A DNA stretch of 64,000 bases, taken from contig NZ_CP139487.1 of the NCBI RefSeq assembly GCF_034259205.1, forward strand, positions 3,472,001 to 3,536,000, in the 5' to 3' direction. Made by a program: the position numbers and the translations under genes. The DNA is from Peredibacter starrii (GTDB taxonomy: Bacteria; Bdellovibrionota; Bacteriovoracia; Bacteriovoracales; Bacteriovoracaceae). Positions within the stretch are counted from its first letter, which is position 1; each line of letters begins with the position of its first letter. Under the pieces are notes generated by a model. The model saw only the letters and a program-made list of their open reading frames with translations. It was not told the DNA's origin and searched no databases. Shown piece by piece: positions 49,855 through 60,017 of this stretch.

Positions 49855-50654
49855 ATGTCTGTAAAAGTAATCACCACTGAACTCTCTCTTCCATGGTTCC
49901 AGGTAAACGCTCTGGCGTTCATCCCTTCCGCCTCTGGAACGAGCTCTATTAAGAGTGAATGGGCACTGTTTACACACGGATACACCTCTCACAAGGGCGA
50001 TTGCCTGAATTGGGCCACACGATTAGTAGAGGCCGGGGTTCCTTGCATGATTTTCGATCAGCCAGGGCATTATTTAGGCAGTTTCAATGAAGTGAATTCA
50101 TTTAGTGACTTCACAGCTCACGCTCATGAGCTGTTTGGAGAAGCTTTTCAGCGACTTCAGTCGCTCATGGAAAATAATTTAAGCGGTCAGTACTCTGGGC
50201 CCACCAATATTATTCTTGGTGGTCACTCATTGGGCGCATTCACTGCAATCAGAGCACTAGAACTGCCGGTTCTTCAAAATTATCAAAGAGTCGCAGTTGC
50301 AGTCGGAATTGGAATTGGCCAAAGACAGGCCACTCACCTTTTTGAAACTGCTTTCTACGAGAAAACTCTCTCAATCAGAAGACAGCTGGTATCTCCAGAG
50401 CTTGATTCAAAACAAGTTTTTGGTTGGCTTAAACATGAAAAAGAAACCATGACTCTTTCTAATCAACGCATCCACCTCATTACAGGTGAGGACGATATTG
50501 TAGTTGGTGGTGGTGGATTAGAGGCGTTCTTAGAAGTGCTTGAGAGAAACAATAACAGTGTGACTTTTGATAAGCCCAAGCGTTTACCACACCACGAACC
50601 TGGTGCGGCCTCACCTTATCTCTATTCATTTTTAAAGAATCACTTCGGTTGGAG

Positions 50655-50658
<4 letters not shown>
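49855..50658 (+). CDS. Alpha/beta hydrolase of unknown substrate
   Basis: 267 residues. THGYTSHKGDCLNWA (oxyanion region), FDQPGHYLGS, nucleophile in LGGHSLGAFT, Asp in TGEDDIVVGGGG and a His near LPHHEPGA. No signal peptide. Typical cytosolic small-ester or acyl hydrolase; no closer family. AAGGTAGG before the ATG. The stop overlaps the convergent queG stop by 4 nt (TTAG). Confidence 0.85.
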
Positions 50659-51610
<952 letters not shown>

Positions 51611-51614
<4 letters not shown>

Positions 51615-53308
51615 GGATTAAAGGGAATGATTTCGATGGCACCAGTTGGACAGGCCTCAACACAGGCCATATCCAAGGTACATTTATGAACGTTTAAACC
51701 GTTAATTCGAGTCTCGTGATGTTCTTCAATAGACGCAGTCCAGATTTCAAATGGACATACGTTGATACACGCCTGGCATGAAGCGCAGATCGATGTATCA
51801 AGTAAGAGCTTTCCCTGGTCAAAAGACACCTCCTGGATTGAATCCTGGTCAGTGTTTTTGAGAGCACGAGGGACATCTTTAATTGTCTCTACGCGAACTG
51901 AGTTTGTAGTTCCCTGACGGAAGAACTTACCATCACCCACTGTTACAACGACCTTATCGCCTATTTGAAGAAGATTTTCTTTCTTCAACTTGTCGATCAT
52001 AAGCTCTTCAAGCTTCGTGAGATCGCTGTTCTCATGAATATTAAAGTAGTACGGAGAAATACCCCAATACAGGCTCATCTTGCGAATTACGTGAAGTGAG
52101 TTCGTTACACCTAGAACATGAGTTTTAGGACGGAAACGAGTCATCTTCAAACAAGAATTACCACCCTCAGTGATCGAGATGATCCAACGAGCGTGAAGTT
52201 TTTCAGCTGCAATTGATGCTGAAACCTGAACCGTCGCTGTCACACTTGTAATATTCATATTACGAAGAAGCGGACGCTCAGTTGGTTTCTTCTCTGCTTC
52301 CTCAATGATTTGACCCATGATTTGGATCGCCTCAATTGGATATTTACCAGAAGCAGTTTCACCTGAAAGCATTACCACATCTGTACCGTCCCAAATGGCG
52401 TTGGCCACATCTGAGGCCTCAGCACGAGTTGGACGAGAGTTTGTGATCATACTCTCAAGCATCTGAGTTGCTGTAATGATCGGCTTCCCAAGTTCATTAC
52501 AAATTTTGATCATGCGTTTTTGAATCGCAGGCACCAGATGGTTCCCTACTTCAACACCCATGTCACCACGGGCGATCATGATCATATCTGAAACCTGAAC
52601 AATACTTTCCATATTGTCGAGGGCCTCGGGCTTTTCAATTTTAGAAACGATTGGAATTTGCACCTTCATTGAATGAAGAAGTGCTTTAACTTCGAGAATG
52701 TCTTCTGCGGTACGAACAAAGCTCAGAGCAACGTAGTCCACACCCTGCTTCAGTCCGAACATAAGATCTTCTCTGTCCTTCTCAGTAAAACTCGGAGCAG
52801 AAACCTTTACGTATGGAAGGTTAATCCCTTTGTTAGACTTGAGAATTCCTCCCACTTTAACTTTGATCTTTAGAACTTCACGATCTTTTTCAATCGCTTC
52901 GGCCTCCAAAAGACCATCATCAAAAAGGATACGGGCGCCCACATGAGCGTCCTTCACCAGGTTTTTATAGATGGTAGGGATGAAGTTTTTTGAATACTCC
53001 GGATACTGATCCTTAACGTGAGAAGGGCCAATGACCCAAACTTCATCGTCTTTCAGTTCCAGAGGCTCCGGGAGTTTATCCACACGAATCTTTGGACCTT
53101 GAAGATCCAGGAGAATCGCTACTTCCTTTCCAACATTTCTTGAGGCCTCTCGAATGTTCTTAATGGATTGTTCATGGGCCTCATAGGTACCATGGGACAT
53201 GTTGACTCGGGCGGCATTCATACCGGCCTTGATCATTTTTTCTAGCATCGGGATTGTGTTCGAGCTAGGTCCGATGGTCGCAATGATCTTCGCGCGACGA
53301 ATAGACAT
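51611..53308 (-). CDS. pyk: Pyruvate kinase fused to a C-terminal ferredoxin-like domain
   Basis: 565 residues. Residues 1-475 are a complete pyruvate kinase: RAKIIATIGPSS, NMSHG, LLDLQGPKIR, VSKIEKPEAL (catalytic Lys223), MIARGDMGVEV, ITATQMLESM and the C-terminal allosteric-type domain. Residues about 503-565 are a ferredoxin: C508-x2-C511-x2-C514-x3-C518-P is a normal [4Fe-4S] site. The second, C543-x2-D546-x2-C549-x3-C553-P, has Asp for the second Cys, as in Pyrococcus furiosus ferredoxin. The reading frame is continuous and the stop is shared with queG. Normal Pyk lacks such a tail. Function of the clusters (redox control, stability or electron transfer) is unknown. Confidence 0.95.
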
Positions 53309-53334
53309 AGATTATCTTTTGAAAGAGTTGCTAA

Positions 53335-55278
53335 TTAACTAAGGCGTTTATATTCCTTCATCTGATCCATCGCCTCTTTGTGGCCATTTTTCATGCCCGT
53401 GATTTGATTTTCATATGAAGAAACTAAGCGAGACTTCTCATCTTCATAGGCCTGCTTAATGCGATCCTGCTCTATTTGATGATTCATGTCCTTCTGGGCC
53501 AACTCTCTACTGTTGAGACCCTTCAGCTCTTTTAATTTATTCTCATAATCATTAGTAAGCAACTTTAATTTCGAATCGTGATCGACCTGCATCTTGTCGA
53601 GCTTCTTCTGGAAGTTCACATTCATCTCAGTAATATTTCTCTTAAGCTGAGCTTCACGTTGATCCATTAAAAGCTTGTGACCCTTAACATCTGCCGCGCG
53701 ACGATCTTCGAAAAGAGTCGTTTGGGCCTTCAAGTTTTTATCAGTCTGATCGATGATATTTTCGATCTTCTGACTCATGCTCATCTTGATGTATTCATTC
53801 TCTCTTTGGAAATTCGTCAGACGGGCCTCATAATTTTGCACCGTAGAATCCATAAGTTTTGAGAATTCACGCTTCATTTCAAAGATTTCGTTAGAACGTC
53901 TTTCTTGGACCTTCTTCATGAATTCGTTCTTGTCCTGATTAGACGTCTTAGTCACGTCTTCAAGGGCTGCTGTGTGCTTTTCTTCAAGACTCTTCATTGA
54001 AGAATTGAAGTTCTCTTTCAAGCGATCAATACGCTGTTTAGAACTGTTTCTTTCCACCATGAGCTGCTGCTCATAGGCGGCCTTGTCCAGGCGGTTTTGA
54101 TGCTCGCGGTTTGCAACTTCAGATTCAGCGCGCTCTCTTTCTTTTGAAACCGTCACGATCTTATCTGCATTGGCCTCATTCAGCTTGCGGTCCATACGGG
54201 CCACTGCTTCTGATGCCTCTTCTTTTAAAGTTTGGTTGAAGCTGTCCTGATCTTTATCGGCCTTCTCATTGTATGTACGTTGAAGGTTATCCAACTGAGA
54301 CATAAGAGAGCGCTCACGGTTCTCGTGAATGATCTGATCTTTCAATCCCGTTTGTTTATCTACGACCTTCGCAAACTCTCCTGTTCCGTTATCGCGACGT
54401 CGTTTCTCACGTTCGATTCCACGAAGCTGGTCATTGAAGTTACGACGAGCATCCAGCATTGTTTCCTGGTGCTCACGATTGGCCTTTAGAGTTTCATTCT
54501 TCTGAGTTTCAGCAAGATTATCACTTCTCATGCTGTAATCTTTCGCCATTGTATCAAAGCGATCCTGATACTTCTTCTGCATGGTCTCAAGGCGATCATT
54601 CGCATACTCTTTGTGATGCTGAAGATCCGCTTGCTGCACTTCTTTACTCTTAGCAATGTCTTTACTGATACGCTCTTTCAGCTCAGCTGTCTTTTTAGAG
54701 TTGCCCTTATGAATATCTGTCATGTGATTTTCATGGGCACGCACTAATTGCTGGCGCTCACGATTGTACTGTTCTTTAAGGTCCGCACCTGCTCCAGTCA
54801 TTCGGTCCTGATAGTTCTGCATTTTCTCAGAAGTATCTTTCGTAATGTCGGCCACGTTACGGGCGTATTTATTTTTTTGAACGTTGGTCAGATCTTCGTG
54901 ACGGTCTTTCTCCGAATCGAAGGCCTTTTGATAGCTGTTTTTGATGTCATTTAGACGCTGATCAAAGTCCTTACTCTTTTTGATACTCTCCTGAGTAAAG
55001 GCCTGTCTTTCCTTCTCCATGTCCTTGTTGAACTTAGAGCTATTGTCTTCAATGTATGAACGAGTTTTTTCTTTGAGGTTATCGAGTGAAGTTTGATAGC
55101 CCTTTTCAAGATCTGCACGGTCTTTTACGAAGGTCTCACGCTGCTTATTGTTCACGTGTTCTGCACGCTCTTCAATATCAGCAACACGCTTATCAGTCGC
55201 GGCCTTCGATTTCTCGTTTGCCTCTCTGTAATATTCGCGTTCCTTGGCCAATTGCTTGGTGTAATCTACGCCGTTCAT
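53335..55278 (-). CDS. Large coiled-coil protein of unknown function
   Basis: 647 residues, almost wholly charged and helical, no signal peptide, no cysteine and no membrane segment. Lys, Glu, Gln, Asp and Arg dominate, with repeated units such as KNKYARNVADIT, MQNYQDRM, MKSLEEKHTAALEDV. Predicted long rod-like cytosolic coiled coil, about 90 nm if continuous. Comparable giant coiled coils act as scaffolds, septal or cytoskeletal filaments, but I recognise no named family. It lies 26 nt upstream of the pyk start on the same strand; a joint unit is possible. Confidence 0.7.
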   Translation of the reverse strand: MNGVDYTKQLAKEREYYREANEKSKAATDKRVADIEERAEHVNNKQRETFVKDRADLEKGYQTSLDNLKEKTRSYIEDNSSKFNKDMEKERQAFTQESIKKSKDFDQRLNDIKNSYQKAFDSEKDRHEDLTNVQKNKYARNVADITKDTSEKMQNYQDRMTGAGADLKEQYNRERQQLVRAHENHMTDIHKGNSKKTAELKERISKDIAKSKEVQQADLQHHKEYANDRLETMQKKYQDRFDTMAKDYSMRSDNLAETQKNETLKANREHQETMLDARRNFNDQLRGIEREKRRRDNGTGEFAKVVDKQTGLKDQIIHENRERSLMSQLDNLQRTYNEKADKDQDSFNQTLKEEASEAVARMDRKLNEANADKIVTVSKERERAESEVANREHQNRLDKAAYEQQLMVERNSSKQRIDRLKENFNSSMKSLEEKHTAALEDVTKTSNQDKNEFMKKVQERRSNEIFEMKREFSKLMDSTVQNYEARLTNFQRENEYIKMSMSQKIENIIDQTDKNLKAQTTLFEDRRAADVKGHKLLMDQREAQLKRNITEMNVNFQKKLDKMQVDHDSKLKLLTNDYENKLKELKGLNSRELAQKDMNHQIEQDRIKQAYEDEKSRLVSSYENQITGMKNGHKEAMDQMKEYKRLS

Positions 55279-55342
55279 GACTTCATCCCTTGTCTGTCAC
55301 TTCCTGTGACATCATGCCTTAGTATAACAAACGGGTTGAAAC

Positions 55343-55384
55343 TAAAAAGCCTTGGGTAAATCTTGCTGATTTAGCCCAAGGCTT
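55343..55384 (-). terminator. Rho-independent terminator of the DsbA-like gene
   Basis: Stem arms 55347-55362 and 55368-55384 (16-17 nt, one bulged base) with a 5-nt loop, followed on the minus strand by TTTTT. It lies between the DsbA-like stop (55410) and the coiled-coil gene start. Confidence 0.8.
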
Positions 55385-55409
55385 CGATTAACTGACTAAA
55401 AAGATATGA

Positions 55410-56447
55410 CTAGCGAGCTAGTTCTTCGTCGATGATCTCGGCAAAAACGTCCATTGGCTGGGCGCCGTTGATCAGCTGACCGTTGATAAAGAACGTCGGA
55501 GTCGACTTAACTTTTACGTTCTTCCCCTGCTCCATATCGGCCTTAACCTGAGCTAGGAACTTGTTCTCAGAAAGACACTTTTCGAAAGCTTCTGATTTAA
55601 GACCAATTTTCTTGGCCGTTTTCTTCAGGCCTTCAGCATCTAGAGAATCCTGGTTAGCAAACATTTCATCGTGCATTTTCCAGAAATAATCTGAACCCTG
55701 CTCGTTAGCACAAAGACCTGCTACAGCTGCTTGCTCAGCGTGATTGTGGAACGGAAGTGGGAAGTTTTTGAAAGCAACAAGAACCTTGTTACCATACTTC
55801 TTTTTGATTTCTTTAAGGATGTCAGCACCTTTAGCACAGAACGGACATTGGAAATCAGAGAACTCGATGATTGTTACTTTCGCGTCTTTAGCGCCAGTTG
55901 TTGGAGCATTACCTACTTCAACCGGGAATGTTGGGCGACGAGGTTTTGGAATATATACTTCCACTGGATCTTTCTTCGTTTGTTCAGCGATCCACTTATC
56001 AACAGCTTCCTTCTTTCTTTCCATTTCAAGGTAGTTTTTGATTTTCTCTCTAACTTGAGGATTGATGTGCTCAGCTGGGATGTTTTGATCTTTAATGAAG
56101 GCATCAATTTCTTTATCAGAAATTACAACTTCTTTAGCGATGTACTTCTCAAGGAACTCATCATTTGAGATGCCTTTTTTACGAGGATCTTTGTCCATAT
56201 ACTTCTGAAGAAGTAGAGACTTAAGACGAGCAAATTTGATTTCGAAAACTTTTGTCTCAGCTTCGAACAAATCAGACTCAATACCATCCGCTAATTCAGC
56301 GTTAGTAATTTCCATTGATCCAACTTTGGCAGCAAGGCCTTCTTTTGGAGCTGGTTTAAATAGGTAACTTGGTTTCCCTGTGCTGTCTGAACAAGCAGAG
56401 AAAGATAACAGAACAACGAGAGCGAGTAGGCCCACAATAGCTTTCAT
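55410..56447 (-). CDS. DsbA-family thioredoxin-fold lipoprotein with SurA-like N-terminal part
   Basis: 345 residues, lipobox FSAC (Cys19). Residues 40-155 are helical and SurA_N-like (VGSMEITNAELADGI; KEVVISDKEIDAFI). Residues about 178-345 are a DsbA/BdbD domain: C201-P-F-C204 in FSDFQCPFCAKG, FKNFPLPFHNHAEQAA, and cis-Pro KSTPTFFINGQLI. Likely a periplasmic thiol oxidoreductase with a chaperone-like arm, anchored in the membrane. Single gene with its own terminator. Other cysteines (LCANEQG, EKCLSEN) are kept as a normal pair. Confidence 0.9.
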   Translation of the reverse strand: MKAIVGLLALVVLLSFSACSDSTGKPSYLFKPAPKEGLAAKVGSMEITNAELADGIESDLFEAETKVFEIKFARLKSLLLQKYMDKDPRKKGISNDEFLEKYIAKEVVISDKEIDAFIKDQNIPAEHINPQVREKIKNYLEMERKKEAVDKWIAEQTKKDPVEVYIPKPRRPTFPVEVGNAPTTGAKDAKVTIIEFSDFQCPFCAKGADILKEIKKKYGNKVLVAFKNFPLPFHNHAEQAAVAGLCANEQGSDYFWKMHDEMFANQDSLDAEGLKKTAKKIGLKSEAFEKCLSENKFLAQVKADMEQGKNVKVKSTPTFFINGQLINGAQPMDVFAEIIDEELAR

Positions 56448-56523
56448 AAATGAGATCTCCTGTTAAAAACTTTCAACATCTTAACGTAAGTCTCGGAGAA
56501 TAAAAACAAAGTGGTTTAGTCTA

Positions 56524-58233
56524 CTAATGGAGGTGTTTGAGGAACTCTTGGTATTTGGCCACACCACGTAAAACTTGGTGAGATCCTGTCGCCGCAATTC
56601 TCCCCTCTTCCATCAGGATGAGCTTGTGAGAATTAAGGATGGTCTCAAGTCTGTGGGTCACGATAATGGTCATCGAGCGAGATTGGAAGAAACGAATAAG
56701 GTCACGAAGAGCGGCCTCTAGCTCCGAATCCAGGCCACTTGAGATTTCATCCATCAAGATCACAGGCTTCTTCAAGAACAGCGCACGAAGACCGGAAATA
56801 AGCTGCTTCTGACCCATTGAAAGGGCCTTTGGAATAACTTTGTCTTCTGGCTTAAGACCCCAACGGTTGAGATATGGTATCGAATCACAGGCAAGTTTCC
56901 AGAAAGTATCAAAACCTTCTGAAGCACCAAGCGTGATATTGAATTTCAGAGTTTCTGTAAAAACATGAGAGTCCTGAGAGATAAGACTCACGTATGATGA
57001 AAACAACCGTAGTCCCTTCTCATCACTGGCATCAATCACTTTGCCGTCCATCGTGATGGTGCCGGTAAAGGTGTGATACTGACCCGAAAGAAGTTTTAGG
57101 AGCGTCGATTTGCCACAACCTGACTCTCCAAGAATTCCGAGAATTTCTCCACGGTGAATTTCAAACTGAATCTTATCAAGTTTAAAACCCTGATCGTATT
57201 GAAAATACTCAAGATCAAACTTCATCGTTTGCGCTTCAAGATGAGTGAAGTCCATTCGCTCTAGATTGTCTTGGTTGAAACTGTCGTTAAATTGGTGAAG
57301 GCGATCAATCCCAGTTCTCGCTCTCTGGATTACAGAGATTTTAGAGGCCACGTCTTTAATCGGAGTAATTGATTTCTGAATAAGGTCAATCAGTGCCGCC
57401 AGGATTGCCACCTCCACGATTTGTGAATGCGGAACAATGATCATTACGAGTGCAACGAGGATGGGATAAAGCGATTCCGCCGCGGAATAGTAACTAGCGT
57501 CCCAAATGTTGGCATGAAGTTGTTTATCCAGAAACTCTTCAAAGATCTTCTCTCCTCTCTTCGTGGCATAGCGATCGTTCGGAGAGAAAAAGAGTTCTTT
57601 TAGACCAGAGGTTAAATCCGTGATTACTCGGGCCATAAGACCAGTGATACGACGAACATCAGCGAAGATTACTGCCATGAACTTACTTCCTTTGATGAGA
57701 AGTAAACAGGCAATCACTTCGGCCACAAACAGGGCCACACCGGTTGTTGAGTTCAGTTGTAAGAAGCTGATGAGACAAGAAAGGATGAAAATAATATCGA
57801 TGAAGATACCAAAGCTACCCGAACTCACAACTTCTCGAACGGCATCTGTATCATTCATTAGACGAGCAAGAACTTCTCCAAGCGGATACTCGTCATGCTT
57901 GCCCGATTTACGCTTGAAAGGAGCTTTCAGCCAAAGTGCAAAACTGCGACGTCTGATTTCTGTCAGGAGAACCTGGATGTAACGGTTAGAGCCCAATGAG
58001 AACAAGAAACGGTTAATGTATTCAATCGAAAATAACAGCACGAGGTTAATCATCTCGCGATGAAAAGAAGCGTCGTTGTTTAAAGACTCATAAAAAGAGG
58101 AGATAAACTTAGGCGTGAGGTATCCAGTGATTGCAGAGATCACGAGATTCACGAGAATAAAAATGGCAAGTGGCGTTTCTGACTTAAGCCAGATGTACGT
58201 CAACCAGTTGTTCTTTGAAGAACTTAGTGACAT
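56524..58233 (-). CDS. ABC exporter half-transporter (canonical catalytic site)
   Basis: 569 residues: six membrane helices (to about 330), then an ATPase domain with Walker A GESGCGKST, signature LSMGQKQ, Walker B VILMDEISSGLD including the catalytic Glu, and H-loop IIVTHRLET. Start ATG 58233 has AAAGGAC before it and overlaps the partner gene by 50 nt. Together they form a heterodimeric exporter of the lipid, peptide or drug type. Substrate not identifiable. Confidence 0.93.
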   Translation of the reverse strand: MSLSSSKNNWLTYIWLKSETPLAIFILVNLVISAITGYLTPKFISSFYESLNNDASFHREMINLVLLFSIEYINRFLFSLGSNRYIQVLLTEIRRRSFALWLKAPFKRKSGKHDEYPLGEVLARLMNDTDAVREVVSSGSFGIFIDIIFILSCLISFLQLNSTTGVALFVAEVIACLLLIKGSKFMAVIFADVRRITGLMARVITDLTSGLKELFFSPNDRYATKRGEKIFEEFLDKQLHANIWDASYYSAAESLYPILVALVMIIVPHSQIVEVAILAALIDLIQKSITPIKDVASKISVIQRARTGIDRLHQFNDSFNQDNLERMDFTHLEAQTMKFDLEYFQYDQGFKLDKIQFEIHRGEILGILGESGCGKSTLLKLLSGQYHTFTGTITMDGKVIDASDEKGLRLFSSYVSLISQDSHVFTETLKFNITLGASEGFDTFWKLACDSIPYLNRWGLKPEDKVIPKALSMGQKQLISGLRALFLKKPVILMDEISSGLDSELEAALRDLIRFFQSRSMTIIVTHRLETILNSHKLILMEEGRIAATGSHQVLRGVAKYQEFLKHLH

Positions 58234-59851
58234 TTTCGTCCTTTAAAAGTTTATGGGCCTCGCCCTGAGCTTTGATACCAGCTTCACGATCGAGATAAAT
58301 CACTTCGTCCGATAAACGAACTGTCGTCAGTCGGTGACTTGAAATAATAAATGTTAAATGGCCCCACTGTTCACTTTGACGAAGGTTCGCCACAACTTTT
58401 CGCTCAAGGATAATATCCACTGATGAGAATGGGTCGTCCCAGATGATTAATTGAGCACCAGACATAAGGGAACGGATGAGTGCTACGCGCTTCATCTGAC
58501 CGCCTGAAAGACGCTTACCGTTCTCACCCACTTCAAGTTTCAAAACTTCATCGATAGTGGGAGCAAGATTATCTAATTGGAAAATTTTAATCAGATCACT
58601 GGCACGCTTTAAGTTCGTCTCGTTAGGAGTTGCTCCTAAAAAAATGTTCTCTTGAATAGTATCGTTAAAGAGATATGGCTCTTGCTGAACCATTGACACC
58701 ACTTCTTTATTCAGGATGAGACCAGTCGCTAATTGAGAAAGGATATAACTCTTACCACTTCCAGTTTCTCCAATAAGTACCGTCCATTTCCCCTTCTCGA
58801 GATTGAGATTAATCGGCTTCTCCCAAAACAGCATGTTGAGGTGGATACTCGATTCGTCTTCTTTCACTTTAATGTTCTGAAGACTAAGTTCCTCTTTCGA
58901 TTCAACTGCAAGGACGCCATAAAGTTCTTTCACACGTTTCCAGGCCGCAAAACCTTGAGACATGATCACTGCCACCCATGACATAAACATTACGGGCTCT
59001 AAGAATAAATATAAAAAGCCAGAGAAAAAGACGAGATCAGAAGTGTCACCACCATTCTTACGAATCAGCATCGCGGCCCAAAGAAGTGAGGCACCCAGAC
59101 CTAGTTTTACGTAAGGACCAGTGATGGCGAATCCAATACTCGACTTGAAGAAGAGTGTTAGCTCTTCAGATGAAGACCTAACAAATCCTTTAATGAAACT
59201 CTCTTCCCGGTGGAAGTTCTTAATCGTTTGCTTCGCTTCGTATGCTTCGATGATGTATTGCTGAACTTCACCCTTCTTATCCATCATCTTTTTAAAATAC
59301 TTCTGATTGATGAAGGTCATGATGGTGAAAAGCACTACGCTAGTGAAAAGCGGAATGAATGCTGGCCAGAGATACGAATCAGTTTGATTCAGTTTAGGTA
59401 TTAATACCCAACCAGCAATAATTAAGTTCCCCACTTGCAGGAGACCAAAACCAATGAAGGCACGAAGGTTATTCACATCATCGAAAAGAATCTGGAAGAT
59501 TTGCCCCTGACTTTTACCTGAGTAACGAGTTGAGGGAACAGTTTCTAGAAGTTCCAGAAGCTCCATACGAAGTAACTTCTGTTGAACTCGGGCCGGGTAA
59601 AAGAAAAGTAACCTTGAGAAAGTTCGAAAGAAAAGAATTCCGATCGCTAGACCCAGGAAGATCCAAACTGAGGCACTTCCGAGCTCCCCTTGAGACATGA
59701 GTTTCGTTAATTGGCGGATTCTTTCCGGGATTTGACTTTGAAAAACCTGCAAAACATATAGGCAGACGAAAGCGCCCAAATAAAACCATTTGAACTCAAA
59801 GGCGTGGTGGATGATCCAAGAACCGAACCGGCGGTGTAATCGCGAACTCAT
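58184..59851 (-). CDS. ABC exporter half-transporter (degenerate catalytic site)
   Basis: 555 residues with six N-terminal helices and an ATPase domain: Walker A GETGSGKSY, signature LSGGQMKR, Walker B LIIWDDPFSSVD, H-loop SSHRLTT. The Glu after Walker B is replaced by Asp, so one of the two composite ATP sites should be inactive, as in the TM287/288 and BmrC/D type heterodimers. The first gene of the pair; the second overlaps its end by 50 nt. Confidence 0.92.
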   Translation of the reverse strand: MSSRLHRRFGSWIIHHAFEFKWFYLGAFVCLYVLQVFQSQIPERIRQLTKLMSQGELGSASVWIFLGLAIGILFFRTFSRLLFFYPARVQQKLLRMELLELLETVPSTRYSGKSQGQIFQILFDDVNNLRAFIGFGLLQVGNLIIAGWVLIPKLNQTDSYLWPAFIPLFTSVVLFTIMTFINQKYFKKMMDKKGEVQQYIIEAYEAKQTIKNFHREESFIKGFVRSSSEELTLFFKSSIGFAITGPYVKLGLGASLLWAAMLIRKNGGDTSDLVFFSGFLYLFLEPVMFMSWVAVIMSQGFAAWKRVKELYGVLAVESKEELSLQNIKVKEDESSIHLNMLFWEKPINLNLEKGKWTVLIGETGSGKSYILSQLATGLILNKEVVSMVQQEPYLFNDTIQENIFLGATPNETNLKRASDLIKIFQLDNLAPTIDEVLKLEVGENGKRLSGGQMKRVALIRSLMSGAQLIIWDDPFSSVDIILERKVVANLRQSEQWGHLTFIISSHRLTTVRLSDEVIYLDREAGIKAQGEAHKLLKDENVTKFFKEQLVDVHLA

Positions 59852-59899
59852 AGACCGAAAATTTACCCCAAATTTTGCTCAAAGTCATTGAAAGGAATA

Positions 59900-59928
59900 G
59901 TGACAGAACGAAGAATTCTTCTTAACAT
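59900..59928 (+). promoter_or_regulatory. Promoter for tRNA-Val
   Basis: GTGACA (59900-59905), 17-nt spacer, TAACAT (59923-59928), 12 nt before the tRNA 5' end. Confidence 0.55.
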
Positions 59929-59940
59929 GATGGACTCAAC

Positions 59941-60017
59941 GCGCCCGTAGCTCAGTTGGTTAGAGTATTACCTTGACATGGTAGGGGTCACAAGTTCGAA
60001 TCTTGTCGGGCGCACCA
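59941..60017 (+). tRNA. tRNA-Val (anticodon GAC), CCA encoded; probable integration site
   Basis: Acceptor GCGCCCG/CGGGCGC, D-arm GCTCAGTTGGTTAGAG, anticodon loop TTGACAT (GAC), T-arm with TTCGAAT and terminal ACCA are complete. The mature body is 59941-60014, CCA 60015-60017. The 3' half is overlapped by the end of the recombinase gene on the other strand. Confidence 0.97.

Noticed and set aside
59960-60010. Recombinase tail APDKIRTCDP as a real domain
   Set aside because: It is the antisense of the tRNA-Val 3' half, a well-known spurious tail; not a domain.
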